Positions 51,656 to 60,310 are shown, numbered from the stretch's first letter. The stretch is DNA of 64,000 nt from Nitrobacter vulgaris (GCF_031453995.1 NZ_JAVDPZ010000001.1:162413-226412), one strand, 5' to 3'. The notes: a model not told the origin generated them from the letters alone. A program made the numbers and translations.

Positions 51656-53163
51656 ACCCCGACAATCTGAAACAGGCCTTCGACTCGAAGGTCAGGCTCA
51701 AGACGATTTCTCGCAAGCCCAAGGTGGACGAGCGCACGAAGGTCAGCCCGGCCGAACCGGTGCTGGCCGAAGGCGCTGTTCACTGGCACGAGACGAAGGT
51801 GATGTATATCGACGACGTCATTGGTCGGGGGCTCGTTGCGCATCTTAACAAGGGCGCAGGCGTGACGTGGTCGAATTTCGTTGACGCACCCGATCTGTCC
51901 GACCTGACGAGCCCTCCCGGCCTGGTCGGCGAGATCATGGATTGGATCGTTGACTCGTCGTCGTATCCGTCGCGAGCGCTTGCGCTTGGGCCTGCGCTAT
52001 GCGCGGTCGCCACCCTCGCCGGAAGGGCCTTCGAGACGCCGAGTTACGCGCGCACCAACCTTTACATCGTCGGGCTGGCGCAGTCTGGATTCGGCAAGGA
52101 TTACGCGCGAAAGTGCGTCAAGCGCCTGATGAGTGAGGCTGGACTAGGCCGCCTCAACGGCCCGTCGCGGTTTGCTTCGGCGTCCGGGCTTAGGCAGTCT
52201 CTAGCAGCGTCCCCGTCGTTCATGAGTATCCAGGACGAGTTCGGCGGATTCCTCGCAAAGCTACAGGACCAGCGATTCGGCAGCGATTTCGCGACGATCC
52301 GGCACCTCCTAATGGAGTTCTTTTCGTGTGCAAGCAGCACGTATGACGGCGACGCCTACCGCGATGGCGTCACGGACAAGATTCACAACCCGAACCTGTC
52401 GATCTACGGTACATCAACCCCGGAGGATTTCTGGTCGTCGCTAACGTCATCGCGAACGTCCGACGGTTTCCTTCCGCGCTTCCTGCTGCTCAACGTGTCC
52501 GGCGAAAAGCCGGAGTTCGTCGAGGAGCCGGTTCAGCGGCTGGACGAGCCTCCACAACACCTGATCGATGGCGTGCGCAAAATTGCAGAGGCCGCCGCAG
52601 CCATCTGTGGAGACCTCAGAGTTTCGGACTCCGGCTACGCGGTGCCCGCGAAGCGCGTCGAACTTGATGCCGACGCCAAGGCGTTTGACAGGCGGTTGCG
52701 AAAGCAGATTGATTGCGCGCTTTTTATTGCCGACTCGAAGCTCTATCCGTTCCTGAACAGGACCCGCGAGCACGCGCTGAAGCTCGCCCTTACGGTTGCG
52801 GTCGGAGTCGACCCCAGCGAGCCAGTAATCACCGGAGAGATTTTGCGATGGGCCGCCGGGCTTGCCGCGTATTCAACGCAAGCGTTCATCGCCGAGGCGG
52901 ACAAGAGGCTTGCGGACAGCGACCGCGAGCGCAACTTCAACCGCGTGCTGGAGATCATCCGCGATGCCGGCATCGAGGGGATCACTGAAGGCAAGGTCGG
53001 CGACAAGATTCGTTCGCTCAAGGGCCACGATCTGAATGACATCATCCGTGCCGCAGATGCGGCGGGGCATATCGTCCTGCGCGAGCGCAGGCCGGACGGT
53101 GGAGGACGACCTAGCAGGCGCTACTTCGCCAATGAGCACGCCCCGCCCGACGACAAGGCCTAA
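51652..53163 (+). CDS. DUF3987-like replicative ATPase
   Basis: This encodes a 503-residue protein with a P-loop-like GLAQSGFGKD (141-150), FMSIQDEFGGF as Walker B (190-200), then STYDGDAYRDGVTDKI and SIYGTSTPEDFWSSL, as in DUF3987 helicase-like proteins of phages and satellites. The C-terminus (GITEGKVGDKIRSLKGHDLN) looks like a winged helix. The Walker A is non-canonical (no GKT/GKS, but GKD). It probably loads or acts as the helicase next to the Toprim primase. Confidence 0.78.
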   Translation: MNPDNLKQAFDSKVRLKTISRKPKVDERTKVSPAEPVLAEGAVHWHETKVMYIDDVIGRGLVAHLNKGAGVTWSNFVDAPDLSDLTSPPGLVGEIMDWIVDSSSYPSRALALGPALCAVATLAGRAFETPSYARTNLYIVGLAQSGFGKDYARKCVKRLMSEAGLGRLNGPSRFASASGLRQSLAASPSFMSIQDEFGGFLAKLQDQRFGSDFATIRHLLMEFFSCASSTYDGDAYRDGVTDKIHNPNLSIYGTSTPEDFWSSLTSSRTSDGFLPRFLLLNVSGEKPEFVEEPVQRLDEPPQHLIDGVRKIAEAAAAICGDLRVSDSGYAVPAKRVELDADAKAFDRRLRKQIDCALFIADSKLYPFLNRTREHALKLALTVAVGVDPSEPVITGEILRWAAGLAAYSTQAFIAEADKRLADSDRERNFNRVLEIIRDAGIEGITEGKVGDKIRSLKGHDLNDIIRAADAAGHIVLRERRPDGGGRPSRRYFANEHAPPDDKA

Positions 53164-53648
53164 CTGAGTCAAAGGCGGGGCCTGACCTACCTGAAGCCCT
53201 CGCCAGCGCGGCGGGGGCTTTGCTTTTGAGGCGGGCGCAGCGGCGAGTTTCGTCGGGTTTAGTTTTGTCGGAAGGTCGGCCTACGACAAAACTAATTGGA
53301 GTAAACCGCGTATTATCAGTGGCTTAGGTTTGCTTTGCGGTGTTTTGTCTTTTGTCGGAGGGGTCTTCTCTCTGTGTCTATATCTAGCTGTGCACATGGA
53401 GAAGAGAGGGGTACTCAGACAATACGATAAAATATATATGTATATATATAATATATTGATTCTAAAGGTTTTTCCGGCCTGAGTTTCGTCGGAATGCTCC
53501 CCGACAAAACTCAGATGAAACTCCGACGAAAGCCGCCGCCTGGCTGGATGAAAGACTGGACTCGCCAGTGAGCCCTGAGATCGAGCGCCGGAGCCGATGA
53601 TGGATAGCTTTATCGCCTCGTCATTCCGGGACGGGAAATGGTGGTTGC
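53164..53648. other. Iteron-like region, possible replication origin
   Basis: A 485-bp stretch without genes. It carries eight copies of a roughly 10-bp motif (TTTYGTCGG) in both orientations between 53247 and 53532, and a strongly AT-rich block at 53425-53465. Directly downstream of a primase and a helicase-like gene, it looks like an origin of replication. Confidence 0.5.
53247..53532. repeat. TTTYGTCGG repeat cluster
   Basis: Copies: GTTTCGTCGG 53247-53256; GTTTTGTCGG 53262-53271; inverted CGACAAAAC 53284-53292; GTTTTGTC 53342-53349 and CTTTTGTCGG 53349-53358; GTTTCGTCGG 53483-53492; inverted CCGACAAAAC 53501-53510; inverted CCGACGAAAG 53523-53532. Two pairs (53262/53292 and 53483/53510) form hairpins. 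The AT-rich block lies between the third and fourth groups. Spacing is irregular, so this is iteron-like rather than a strict array. Confidence 0.65.
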
Positions 53649-54167
53649 ATGTCGGTCTTGATCTCATTCTCCGGCCTGCCGGGCGTCGGCAAAACGACCG
53701 TGGCGCGCGCCTTGGCTGGTGAAGTCAGCGCCGTTTACGTGCGCGTTGACTCGATCGAGGCGGCTCTGAAGAATAGTCGCTTGCAAATTCATCCAGCCGA
53801 AGATGCGGGATATCTCGCGGCGGTGGCGGTCGCGAAAGATAATCTGGCCATTGGGCTCGACGTCGTTGCGGACACGGTCAACCCGATTGGCGTGACGAGA
53901 AATTGGTGGGCACAAGCCGCCTTAGCCAGCAATGCGCGGTTGCTGAACGTTGAGATCATTTGCTCCGATCATGCCGAACATACGCGCCGGATAGAACAAC
54001 GTCGTAGCGATATCGCTGGGCTTGATCTGCCGGATTGGAACAGCGTTCAACGTCGCGGGTACGAAGTATGGTCAGAGGCTCGTGTGCTCTTGGATTCGAG
54101 CAAGATGTCTGTAAACGGCTGTGTTAAACGGATCGTTGAAGCAATAGCTACACTGGAATGCGACTGA
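53649..54167 (+). CDS. P-loop nucleotide kinase-like protein
   Basis: This encodes a 172-residue protein with a canonical Walker A (SGLPGVGKTTVARAL, residues 8-22), VVADTVNPIGVTRNWW as the substrate/Walker B region and a basic RRIEQRRSD lid. The family resembles chloramphenicol-phosphotransferase/zeta-like and gluconate-type kinases; the substrate cannot be told. It follows the iteron region and is not coupled to any gene. Confidence 0.75.
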   Translation: MSVLISFSGLPGVGKTTVARALAGEVSAVYVRVDSIEAALKNSRLQIHPAEDAGYLAAVAVAKDNLAIGLDVVADTVNPIGVTRNWWAQAALASNARLLNVEIICSDHAEHTRRIEQRRSDIAGLDLPDWNSVQRRGYEVWSEARVLLDSSKMSVNGCVKRIVEAIATLECD

Positions 54168-54197
54168 TGATGGCAATAGGGCCATGCAGGAGAAAAG

Positions 54198-54452
54198 ATG
54201 AAATTTGGTATATCGTTGATCGTGCTCTTCGCATTCTGTGGACCGGTCGTCGCGCAGGAGAGCGCTTGCCAGTCAATACAAAAAGCAAAAGAGCGCCTGG
54301 CTTGCTATGACAAGGCTTCGCCGCCGTTGAGTCGGAGTAAGTCGTCCACTAAGCACAAGACCGATACACAACAGGATGGGCAAGACGATCTTCTTGGGGT
54401 TGAAAATGCACGGGTCGGCAAAAAGATAGGTAGTATCTGTAGAGGATGCTGA
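54198..54452 (+). CDS. Small exported protein with CYD motif
   Basis: This encodes an 84-residue protein with a signal peptide (MKFGISLIVLFAFCGPVVAQ) and ESACQSIQKAKERLACYDKA. The C...RLxCYD pattern is found at the N-terminus of many exported proteins of proteobacteria, some linked to type VI secretion or unknown lipoproteins. The C-terminal half is basic and low-complexity. It lies 6 bp before the next gene. Confidence 0.6.
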   Translation: MKFGISLIVLFAFCGPVVAQESACQSIQKAKERLACYDKASPPLSRSKSSTKHKTDTQQDGQDDLLGVENARVGKKIGSICRGC

Positions 54453-54458
54453 GGCTCC

Positions 54459-54887
54459 ATGCTTGCCGGTCAGATGGCTCTCATTCTTGCCGCCGCATTT
54501 TCGGGGGCAGCCTTCTACATCAATTTCGCTGAGCATCCCGCGCGCCTGGCGCTGGACGACGACAATCTGCTTAAGCAATGGAAGCCGAGCTATGACGCCG
54601 GCTACACCATGCAGGCAAGCTTGGCTGCCATCTCAGCAGCGCTCGGTTTGCTTACGGCGTGGATCACGTGGGATTGGCGATGGATCGTTGGCGCGGTGCT
54701 CATATTCGCCAACTGGCCCTATACCCTCCTTGGCATCATGCCGACAAATAACAGGCTGAAGGCTATCGCCGAGATCGACGCGGGTCCGACATCGCGGGCC
54801 ATGCTCGTATCGTGGGGACGACTGCATGCCGTCAGAACCGCGCTCGGCCTTGCTTCGACTCTCGCATATCTATGGGCTCTTAATTGA
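54459..54887 (+). CDS. DUF1772 membrane protein
   Basis: This encodes a 142-residue integral membrane protein with four helices (LILAAAFSGAAFYINFAEHP, AISAALGLLTAWITW, WIVGAVLIFANWPYTLLGI, LHAVRTALGLASTLAYLW) and the DUF1772 hallmarks FSGAAFYINFAEHPAR and PYTLLGIMPTNN. Fungal relatives are anthrone oxygenases; the bacterial role is not known. It is probably co-transcribed with the small exported gene before it. Confidence 0.8.
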   Translation: MLAGQMALILAAAFSGAAFYINFAEHPARLALDDDNLLKQWKPSYDAGYTMQASLAAISAALGLLTAWITWDWRWIVGAVLIFANWPYTLLGIMPTNNRLKAIAEIDAGPTSRAMLVSWGRLHAVRTALGLASTLAYLWALN

Positions 54888-55477
54888 AGGCGTCTCAGCG
54901 AGCTTTTAAAACGATCTGAGACGCATCTGATCGAGGCCTGTGGCAAGGGCGAAGTGAAGGCGGTATCAATTGTTGCAAGCATGAATTGCGCAGCAAAAGA
55001 ACGTTCGAACGACGATGCTCATTGAACCGTTCAAGACCAAGAGCAGCGCGGATCGAAAGCGATCGAAAGCGAACTCGATCGAAGGGCGAACGAAATTGAT
55101 CGAAGATCGCAGCGAAGATCAAAGACCGGCCACCTAAACATCATATAAATCAATAAGTTAGATCGAAAACACCGCGATCTCCGGCCACCCCTTGAAGATT
55201 GATCGAAGAATATTCTTTCCAGCGTGCGATTGAGAGCATTTTATTCCAATTTTGCGATGCACAAAGGTAAAAAGGTACTTCCAGACGGGGGCGGGGGTGC
55301 GGGTGACGCACAACCGTCAGATAGCGGCAGGTGCAAAGTTTTTGAGGTTGGTTGTTGTTCTCGATTTGAGAATAAGGGGTGTGCGGTCGGTGCGCTCACA
55401 GGCGATTCCTTTGGACTGTAGGGCAATAGCCTTTCAAGCGATCCTGCGCGCAGATTCACCAACGCAGGTTTTTAAAA
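54888..55477. other. Intergenic region with GATCGAA repeats
   Basis: Some 590 bp with no gene. Six copies of GATCGAA lie between 55051 and 55207. A short plus-strand frame at 55224-55421 is not convincing. The region precedes the second cluster of element-like genes. Confidence 0.45.
55051..55207. repeat. Six GATCGAA repeats
   Basis: GATCGAA occurs at 55051, 55061, 55077, 55098, 55161 and 55201, all in the same orientation, in only 157 bp. The first two are exactly 10 bp apart (one helical turn). Binding by a regulator is possible. No protein can be assigned. Confidence 0.55.
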
Positions 55478-56029
55478 ATGCGCCGTCGCTACCGCCCCTA
55501 TGATCCTCGCGAAGACGGGCCGCTGTACCGTTACACGAACCGTCGGCCCGGCTACCGACGCACGGTAACCATGCCGGAGCGTGGCGTTGGCGCGCACGTT
55601 CGCTTGGTTTTCGGAGAGCTATCGCGGCAGAGGCGGACTTATGACGAACTCGAAGCCGCCAGTGGGGTGCGCAGGCCCACCGTAAAACAATGGAGAATGA
55701 AGAATAGACCTAGCTTGGAAAGCCTTGAAGCGGTCCTGAACGCCCTCGGCTGGCACTTCATCGCTGTGCCCGCTCATGTGGAAATGCTCCCGCCGAGCGT
55801 CGCAGCTAAAGCCGCAGAACTCGCAGCTCTCGCGAAGGTGGAATTGGGCGAAGTTTGGTCCGCCGCCGTACAGATCGCCGCGCTTCAACTTGCGTCAACC
55901 GCAGAAGGCGAGCGCATCCTTGCCACGCTTGATGCCGAGCGTGAAGCAGCGAACGACAACAGTCCCCGCCGTCGTCGCAAGTCCAAGCCCGCGAACGACA
56001 ACGCCAAGCACGCCGAGAGCGCCGCTTAA
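55478..56029 (+). CDS. Helix-turn-helix phage-type regulator
   Basis: This encodes a 183-residue protein. After a basic leader (MRRRYRPYDPRED), residues about 45-100 form a Cro-like helix-turn-helix (YDELEAASGVRRPTVKQWRM, then SLESLEAVLNALGWHFIAVP). The C-terminal half is Ala/Lys-rich with two NDN motifs. Its place before an excisionase-like gene suggests a phage-type regulator. An internal ATG at MPERGVGAHV could also serve. Confidence 0.65.
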   Translation: MRRRYRPYDPREDGPLYRYTNRRPGYRRTVTMPERGVGAHVRLVFGELSRQRRTYDELEAASGVRRPTVKQWRMKNRPSLESLEAVLNALGWHFIAVPAHVEMLPPSVAAKAAELAALAKVELGEVWSAAVQIAALQLASTAEGERILATLDAEREAANDNSPRRRRKSKPANDNAKHAESAA

Positions 56030-56117
56030 GGGTATCTCGAATGGGCTGTTGGATATGGGCGGATCGTTCATTGTGGTGAGCGTCCCGTTGCTCTGACAAA
56101 GCAAAAATAAAAAGCCC

Positions 56118-56156
56118 CCGGTGGGTTTTTCCTTGTTCTTCGCCCACCGGCGGTTT
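56118..56156 (+). terminator. Candidate terminator
   Basis: CCGGTGGG (56118-56125) pairs perfectly with CCCACCGG (56143-56150) across 17 nt, followed by CGGTTTTC. It separates the HTH gene from the next cluster. Confidence 0.5.
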
Positions 56157-56180
56157 TCTCTCCCAAGGATCGAACTTCCT

Positions 56181-56366
56181 ATGTCGAAAAACTCATTGAG
56201 CCAGCGAAAAGCCGCTGCTTACCTTGGCATCTCCCCAAGTACGTTGCGCGCGTATGTCCGCGCGGGTGTTTCTCCGCCATACATCGAACTTCCAGGCGTG
56301 CGCCGGTTTGCCCTGTCGGATCTCCAAATTTGGCTCGCTTCACGAACGGTAGAGGGCGCACAATGA
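56181..56366 (+). CDS. Excisionase/MerR-like HTH protein
   Basis: This encodes a protein of about 61 residues: SLSQRKAAAYLGISPSTLRA then VSPPYIELPGVRRFALSDLQ, a winged helix-turn-helix of the AlpA/excisionase type. ATG 56181 follows AAGGA; a longer frame starting at 56121 would run through the terminator stem. Its end overlaps the next gene by ATGA. Confidence 0.7.
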   Translation: MSKNSLSQRKAAAYLGISPSTLRAYVRAGVSPPYIELPGVRRFALSDLQIWLASRTVEGAQ

Positions 56367-56857
56367 CCCTCACCGTAGCCGATCACATGCGACGCGTAGC
56401 GGAAGCTGAACGCCGCGCAGCCGAAGCTAACCGCCGTGCAGCCAACTGTCGTGCCGCCGAACGTCGAGCCGAGGAAGTAGCCAATGCTGAACGACGCGCG
56501 GTCGAAGCTGAGCAGCGTGCTGCCGAAGCGGAGCGACATGCAAACGCATCTGTCGTCGCGCGGCCGATCATCGCGCGACCGTCTCTGCCAAAACCCATCA
56601 CCGCGCCAGCACCTACGCCGGCCCAGCGGCATACTCCAAAGGAAATCCCGGTCATGTCTACCCGGAAGCAAGCTCTCCTCCGCAACCTAGAAAGCGCCTC
56701 ATCACGCCTTGCGACAGCGAAGCAATCTCTTGAAGACGCGAAGTATCTGGCAAGAGCCGGAATGGCCAGGGACACCGCTTTCGTAACGTACATTGTGACC
56801 GGAGCCGAAAGCGAGTGGGACCGAGCGTGCGCGGCGTACACGAACTTCAAGGACTAA
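56363..56857 (+). CDS. Alanine/arginine-rich coiled-coil protein
   Basis: This encodes a 164-residue protein. The first 60 residues are a repetitive coiled coil (RVAEAERRAAEANRRAANCR and AERRAVEAEQRAAEAERHAN), then a Pro-rich hinge and a second helical part (QALLRNLESASSRLATAKQS). No catalytic motif. Translationally coupled to the excisionase-like gene (ATGA) and followed 4 bp later by another small gene. Confidence 0.6.
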   Translation: MTLTVADHMRRVAEAERRAAEANRRAANCRAAERRAEEVANAERRAVEAEQRAAEAERHANASVVARPIIARPSLPKPITAPAPTPAQRHTPKEIPVMSTRKQALLRNLESASSRLATAKQSLEDAKYLARAGMARDTAFVTYIVTGAESEWDRACAAYTNFKD

Positions 56858-56861
56858 AGGC

Positions 56862-57035
56862 ATGGCCCGGGGAAACGCGATCCGCGAAGCAATGCTGGCA
56901 TCGCAAGCTTATGCCCGCGCGAGAAAGCAGCTCATTGAGGCAACAGCGCTCCAAAGCGACACGGTAGCCGCTGCCGCGAACGAGTATTCCGCAAATCAAC
57001 TTTGGCGCCGCGCCCTCGCTGCGCTCAACACCTGA
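56862..57035 (+). CDS. Small helical protein, 57 residues
   Basis: MARGNAIREAMLASQAYARA and ATALQSDTVAAAANEYSANQ describe a fully helical, Ala-rich small protein. It is tightly packed in the operon: 4 bp after the upstream stop and 17 bp before the next start. AAAGG lies just before the ATG. No known family. Confidence 0.55.
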   Translation: MARGNAIREAMLASQAYARARKQLIEATALQSDTVAAAANEYSANQLWRRALAALNT

Positions 57036-57052
57036 CAGAAAGAAGACAAACT

Positions 57053-57676
57053 ATGGGAATTATCGACAAGCTGCTGGGCAGCAAGACCGCAATCACGTCA
57101 GCAACCATCCGAGACGAGATCAGCAAGGCCGAAAGCTCGCTCGCGACGTACCGCGCAAAGATTGAAGCTGCAAACGTCAGTGTGGCGCTGCTCTCGGATG
57201 AAGCTCACGTCAAGATCGAGAATGAAATCGCCGTAGACCGTCGCGCCATTACGCGCCTTGAGGCACGTGTATCGCTTTTGAAAAATGACCTTCCTCAGGT
57301 GGAGGCGGCCGAAGAAGCGGCTCAGGCGGCAGCCAAGGACGAAGCTCTGCGTAAGCATGCCGAAGCGTGCCGGAAGGCGAACGAGAAGGAAGCCAAGGTA
57401 TTGCTTGAATCCTACACGGAGCACGCCAATGCCATCGCCGAGACCATCGCAAGGCTGAGGGAAATCAGCGACGAAGTCATCGCCGTTAACGTCGCTTTGA
57501 GTCGTAATCCGGTCGCCGAGAGTATCGTCGGCTATGATACTCTCTACAGGAAGCATCCGGACCGGGAAGAAACTGGGAGCGTTTCCTTTCGCCCCGGTCG
57601 CTATGAGGACTCGCTTGAAATGGCGGTCCGTTTGCCGCCGGCATTCGTCGGGACGTACATCTGGCCCCGTTCGTAG
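57053..57676 (+). CDS. Coiled-coil hypothetical protein
   Basis: This encodes a 207-residue protein with a long coiled coil (about 20-150, for example RDEISKAESSLATYRAKIEA, KEAKVLLESYTEHA) and a short folded end (DTLYRKHPDREETGSVSFRP). I chose ATG 57053 with AGAAAGAAG upstream; an earlier in-frame start at 57002 would overlap the preceding gene. It is the last gene of the 56181-57676 operon. The function is unknown; a role in an element or phage-like particle is possible. Confidence 0.6.
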   Translation: MGIIDKLLGSKTAITSATIRDEISKAESSLATYRAKIEAANVSVALLSDEAHVKIENEIAVDRRAITRLEARVSLLKNDLPQVEAAEEAAQAAAKDEALRKHAEACRKANEKEAKVLLESYTEHANAIAETIARLREISDEVIAVNVALSRNPVAESIVGYDTLYRKHPDREETGSVSFRPGRYEDSLEMAVRLPPAFVGTYIWPRS

Positions 57677-57730
57677 CTAACCCTGCGCACCCCGTCGAAA
57701 TCGGCGGGGTGGTGCATCGTCGGCCGCTGG

Positions 57731-58171
57731 TCAGTGGACCACAAGAACCGGAATATGCGCAGTAGCAATAACCTCGGTAGTCTGGCTGCCCAAAAGGACC
57801 CTCTTGATCCCACGGTAACCATGGGAGGCCATGACGATCAGGTCACACCCCTGCGTTTTCGCCGCATCAACGATAGCTGCGGCCGGTGAGGTATTCGAGA
57901 TATGAAGTGTCTCGACCGTCAGTCCCATTTCTTCTGCCGCCGCTTGCGCTGCGGAAAGGATAGCTTGTGCATGCCGTGTGTTGGTATCTTTAAGCCGATC
58001 CGGCTCCATACCCTCCATACCCCATGCGCTGATAGAAGGAACTGGAAATGGCTCCGTCACAGTGATGATTGTAACCTTGCTGGCGTTTTCGTCGGCCAGC
58101 GACAAGCCATGGTCGACACCTTTCTGCGCCAGTTCGGAGCCGTCAGTGGAAATGAGAATGTGAGCGTACAT
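57731..58171 (-). CDS. Universal stress protein UspA family
   Basis: This encodes a protein of about 146 residues with the Usp fold: YAHILISTDGSELAQKGVDH at the start, CDLIVMASHGYRGIKRVLLG with the ATP-binding G-2X-G-9X-G pattern (GYRGIKRVLLGS), and VIATAHIPVLVVH at the end. ATG 58171 follows GAGGGGTCC; an ATG at 58189 is less likely. Usp proteins bind ATP and help survival under stress. It stands alone, convergent with the coiled-coil operon. Confidence 0.88.
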   Translation of the reverse strand: MYAHILISTDGSELAQKGVDHGLSLADENASKVTIITVTEPFPVPSISAWGMEGMEPDRLKDTNTRHAQAILSAAQAAAEEMGLTVETLHISNTSPAAAIVDAAKTQGCDLIVMASHGYRGIKRVLLGSQTTEVIATAHIPVLVVH

Positions 58172-58332
58172 GGGTAGGACCCCTCTCACTCAAAAATTCT
58201 GCGACAATCATAGCAATCACATCTGAACTCAACAAGAAGCCGCAGTTAACCGCTCCCTGCATTGAATTGCGCAAAGTGGTGGTCTCTCGGCAGGTGCCGA
58301 TGCTAAGAGCCGGAGCAGCCACATCGCACCAC

Positions 58333-59179
58333 TCAGTTGATAAAACGTACCGCAAGCATGAGACGATCACCGTGGGTTGGCGGAGTCGCACGGTGATAAC
58401 ATGATGTATCCTGAACGAAACCCGTGCCCGCAGGGCCCTCGATGGTGATTTCGTTCTCAATTCCAAATTGCTTACGCACACAGGCTTCGCTAGCGGACGC
58501 CGAGCCAAGAAGCATACGAAGCGGCTTTCGATTGTGTGAGCGCTTCATCATGACATGGGCTCCGGAGTAGCGGTCCGTATCGGTGATGTAGAAGCTGGCA
58601 TAAACAAAATTGTATCCGCCAACGTCATAATGATAATCGATAGTGTGTTGCCTTAGTCGGCGCCGCTCCTCGTCCGAAAAGTCAGACGCAAAGCTCCAAT
58701 TAATAATCGTCATCACGTCACGCGGTTCGTGCCCAAGGTAATTTCAGACGATCGATCGCAGGACGGGATCATTTACGACGGCCTGCACAGCGGGGCATCG
58801 GGTCAGCTCGCGAATGCCACCTATCGGAACCGATCTTCCGTCCGGGGTCTTGCCTCGGCGGACGTCTGCATACTGAAAAGTGGGGCCATGCGGGTCGTAA
58901 TTAGCGTGAAGCGGTTCAGAGCGCGCAAAGGCGTCAATCTCGGCGACTATATTTGTGGGAAGGTTTCAAGCCAAGGAACACTGCATCCTTCGAGATGGCT
59001 TTAACAATCCCCACGATGTTGGCATCTGGAAACAGAGTTGAGGCCCTGTTACGTTGCACCGAGACTCGATCATCCGTCAGTCCTGATTCCACCATAGGCT
59101 AAACGTACAGTCAGAAACGGCCCAACGCATAACGAAGGTCACCTTTAGAAACTTTCGCTACTACTCCTTGGAAATTCAT
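58333..59179 (-). pseudogene. Phytanoyl-dioxygenase-like pseudogene
   Basis: A minus-strand coding sequence with a perfect ribosome site (AAGGAG, 8 bases before ATG 59179) is broken by three in-frame stops and one frameshift. Recognisable pieces in order are MNFQGVVAKVSKGDLRYALG, LFPDANIVGIVKAISKDAVF, the shifted NLPTNIVAEIDAFARSEPLH, then NYLGHEPRDVMTIINWSF and a clean C-terminal 127 codons with GAHVMMKRSHNRKP and DTSCYHRATPP. The HxD...H-type ends resemble 2-oxoglutarate/Fe dioxygenases of the PhyH group. It is clearly dead. Confidence 0.7.
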
Positions 59180-59404
59180 TGGCGAAACTCCTTGATGAAA
59201 GCTTCGGCAGAGATTTTTGCAGCACAAAAAAATACTCGGTCCGTCCCGATCAAAGCGGATACGTAGATTAAAAAGAAAAGACTAGCCTAAAACCAGCGTT
59301 AAACAAGCCATCGGCTAGCATCGGGAAGCCTAACTAAGTCCTGCCGAGACCGCATCCGCGACGTTAGCAACCGATCGTCGCCTGCCGGCGGCTTCCCGGC
59401 GAGG
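59180..59404. other. Gap with no gene seen
   Basis: About 225 bp without supported coding. It probably holds the promoter of the pseudogene's former gene and of the fragment that follows. Confidence 0.4.
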
Positions 59405-59638
59405 AGAAGTGCATCGGCCAAAGCTTCCATACGCTCAGGAAATTCTGCGACGAGCGCGGCCTGTCGCTCTCCCGGCACGGGCACTCCGTCGTGCGCGAAA
59501 GCGCGTTCTACCAGGTCTTCATGTTCGCCGAAGAGGAGCACGCGGAAATATTCCGCACAGGTTCGGCGGCGACCGGATGCATCCCTCTGAGAGTGGCAAG
59601 GGCGCGCTGGGCGCATTGGAGCAAATCCGAAATCTAAA
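59405..59638 (+). pseudogene. Frameshifted fragment of a small rhizobial protein
   Basis: One plus-strand frame reads LRKFCDERGLSLSRHGHSVV and FYQVFMFAEEEHAEIFRT, and a shifted frame continues with FGGDRMHPSESGKGALGALE. Bradyrhizobium-type genomes have small proteins with the pattern FaeeeHAe.F..rFgGeR..P. A frameshift in the FRT/RFGG junction and the missing start make this a remnant. Confidence 0.4.
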
Positions 59639-59734
59639 AAAGCTCGCCTGACTTCCCATGATCGCCTTGCGGGCCAGGGGATTTCTCTTAGCTAAGTGGC
59701 ATCACCTGAAGGCCAGCGGCAACCATCGGTGATA

Positions 59735-59941
59735 ATGAGAACGCCGGTGTTTGCGCTCCCGCCTCAGACCGATTCCTTCGCAAACCGTCTCAGGGTGTTC
59801 GCCCAGCTCATGCGGGAGCGGGCCGAATTGATGCCCCCTGGCCCCGAAAAAGCAGACAAGCTAGCGAAAGCCGACCAGGCCGATGCCAGGGCGAAACTGG
59901 ATGGCTGGCTCAGCGCGCCCGAATTGAAGCCGCCGACGTGA
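59735..59941 (+). CDS. Small hypothetical protein, 68 residues
   Basis: This encodes a mostly helical protein: FANRLRVFAQLMRERAELMP and KADKLAKADQADARAKLDGW, ending LSAPELKPPT. Similar short proteins in related genomes have no known role. It shares the W(L)(S)AxELxxPT-type ending with the gene at 60140 (WLASAELRRPT), so the two are probably paralogues. Confidence 0.55.
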   Translation: MRTPVFALPPQTDSFANRLRVFAQLMRERAELMPPGPEKADKLAKADQADARAKLDGWLSAPELKPPT

Positions 59942-60139
59942 CGGGAACGAAGCTTGGCTCCCGTACCCTCCGGTGCGCGTTCTGTCTTTCGGCGTCCCAG
60001 CCGAAAAAATGATCACCCGTGCCTAAAAAATTGATTCGCGCTTTGTCAATTTTGGGAGCAGATTACAACCAACAATTTTTAAAGCGCCAAAAGACCTGAA
60101 TTTGCGCTCAGCCTTCCCTCCATGGAAAGGAACAGCGTT

Positions 60140-60310
60140 ATGAAGTCGCGTATCCGCGTCAAGCGCGATAAGACGCTCCACGAGCGCCTCGGCGAACAAG
60201 CCTGCCGCCTCAAAGAGAAAGCCGCGAACGCCTCCGGAGCGCACCGAGACGAAGAGGCTCCGCGCGTGGAGAGATGGCTCGCGTCAGCCGAACTGCGGCG
60301 GCCGACATGA
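60140..60310 (+). CDS. Small hypothetical protein, 56 residues
   Basis: This encodes a basic helical peptide (KSRIRVKRDKTLHERLGEQA, ending WLASAELRRPT). AAAGGA precedes the ATG at 60140 at a good distance. Its end overlaps the next start by 4 bp (ATGA). Its C-terminal motif matches that of the gene at 59735. Confidence 0.55.
   Translation: MKSRIRVKRDKTLHERLGEQACRLKEKAANASGAHRDEEAPRVERWLASAELRRPT

Noticed and set aside
53247..53532. CRISPR array
   Set aside because: Repeats are about 10 bp, irregularly spaced and in both orientations; no cas genes.
57680..57715. Terminator after the coiled-coil operon
   Set aside because: CACCCCG/CGGGGTG arms can pair but there is no T-run, so support is too weak.
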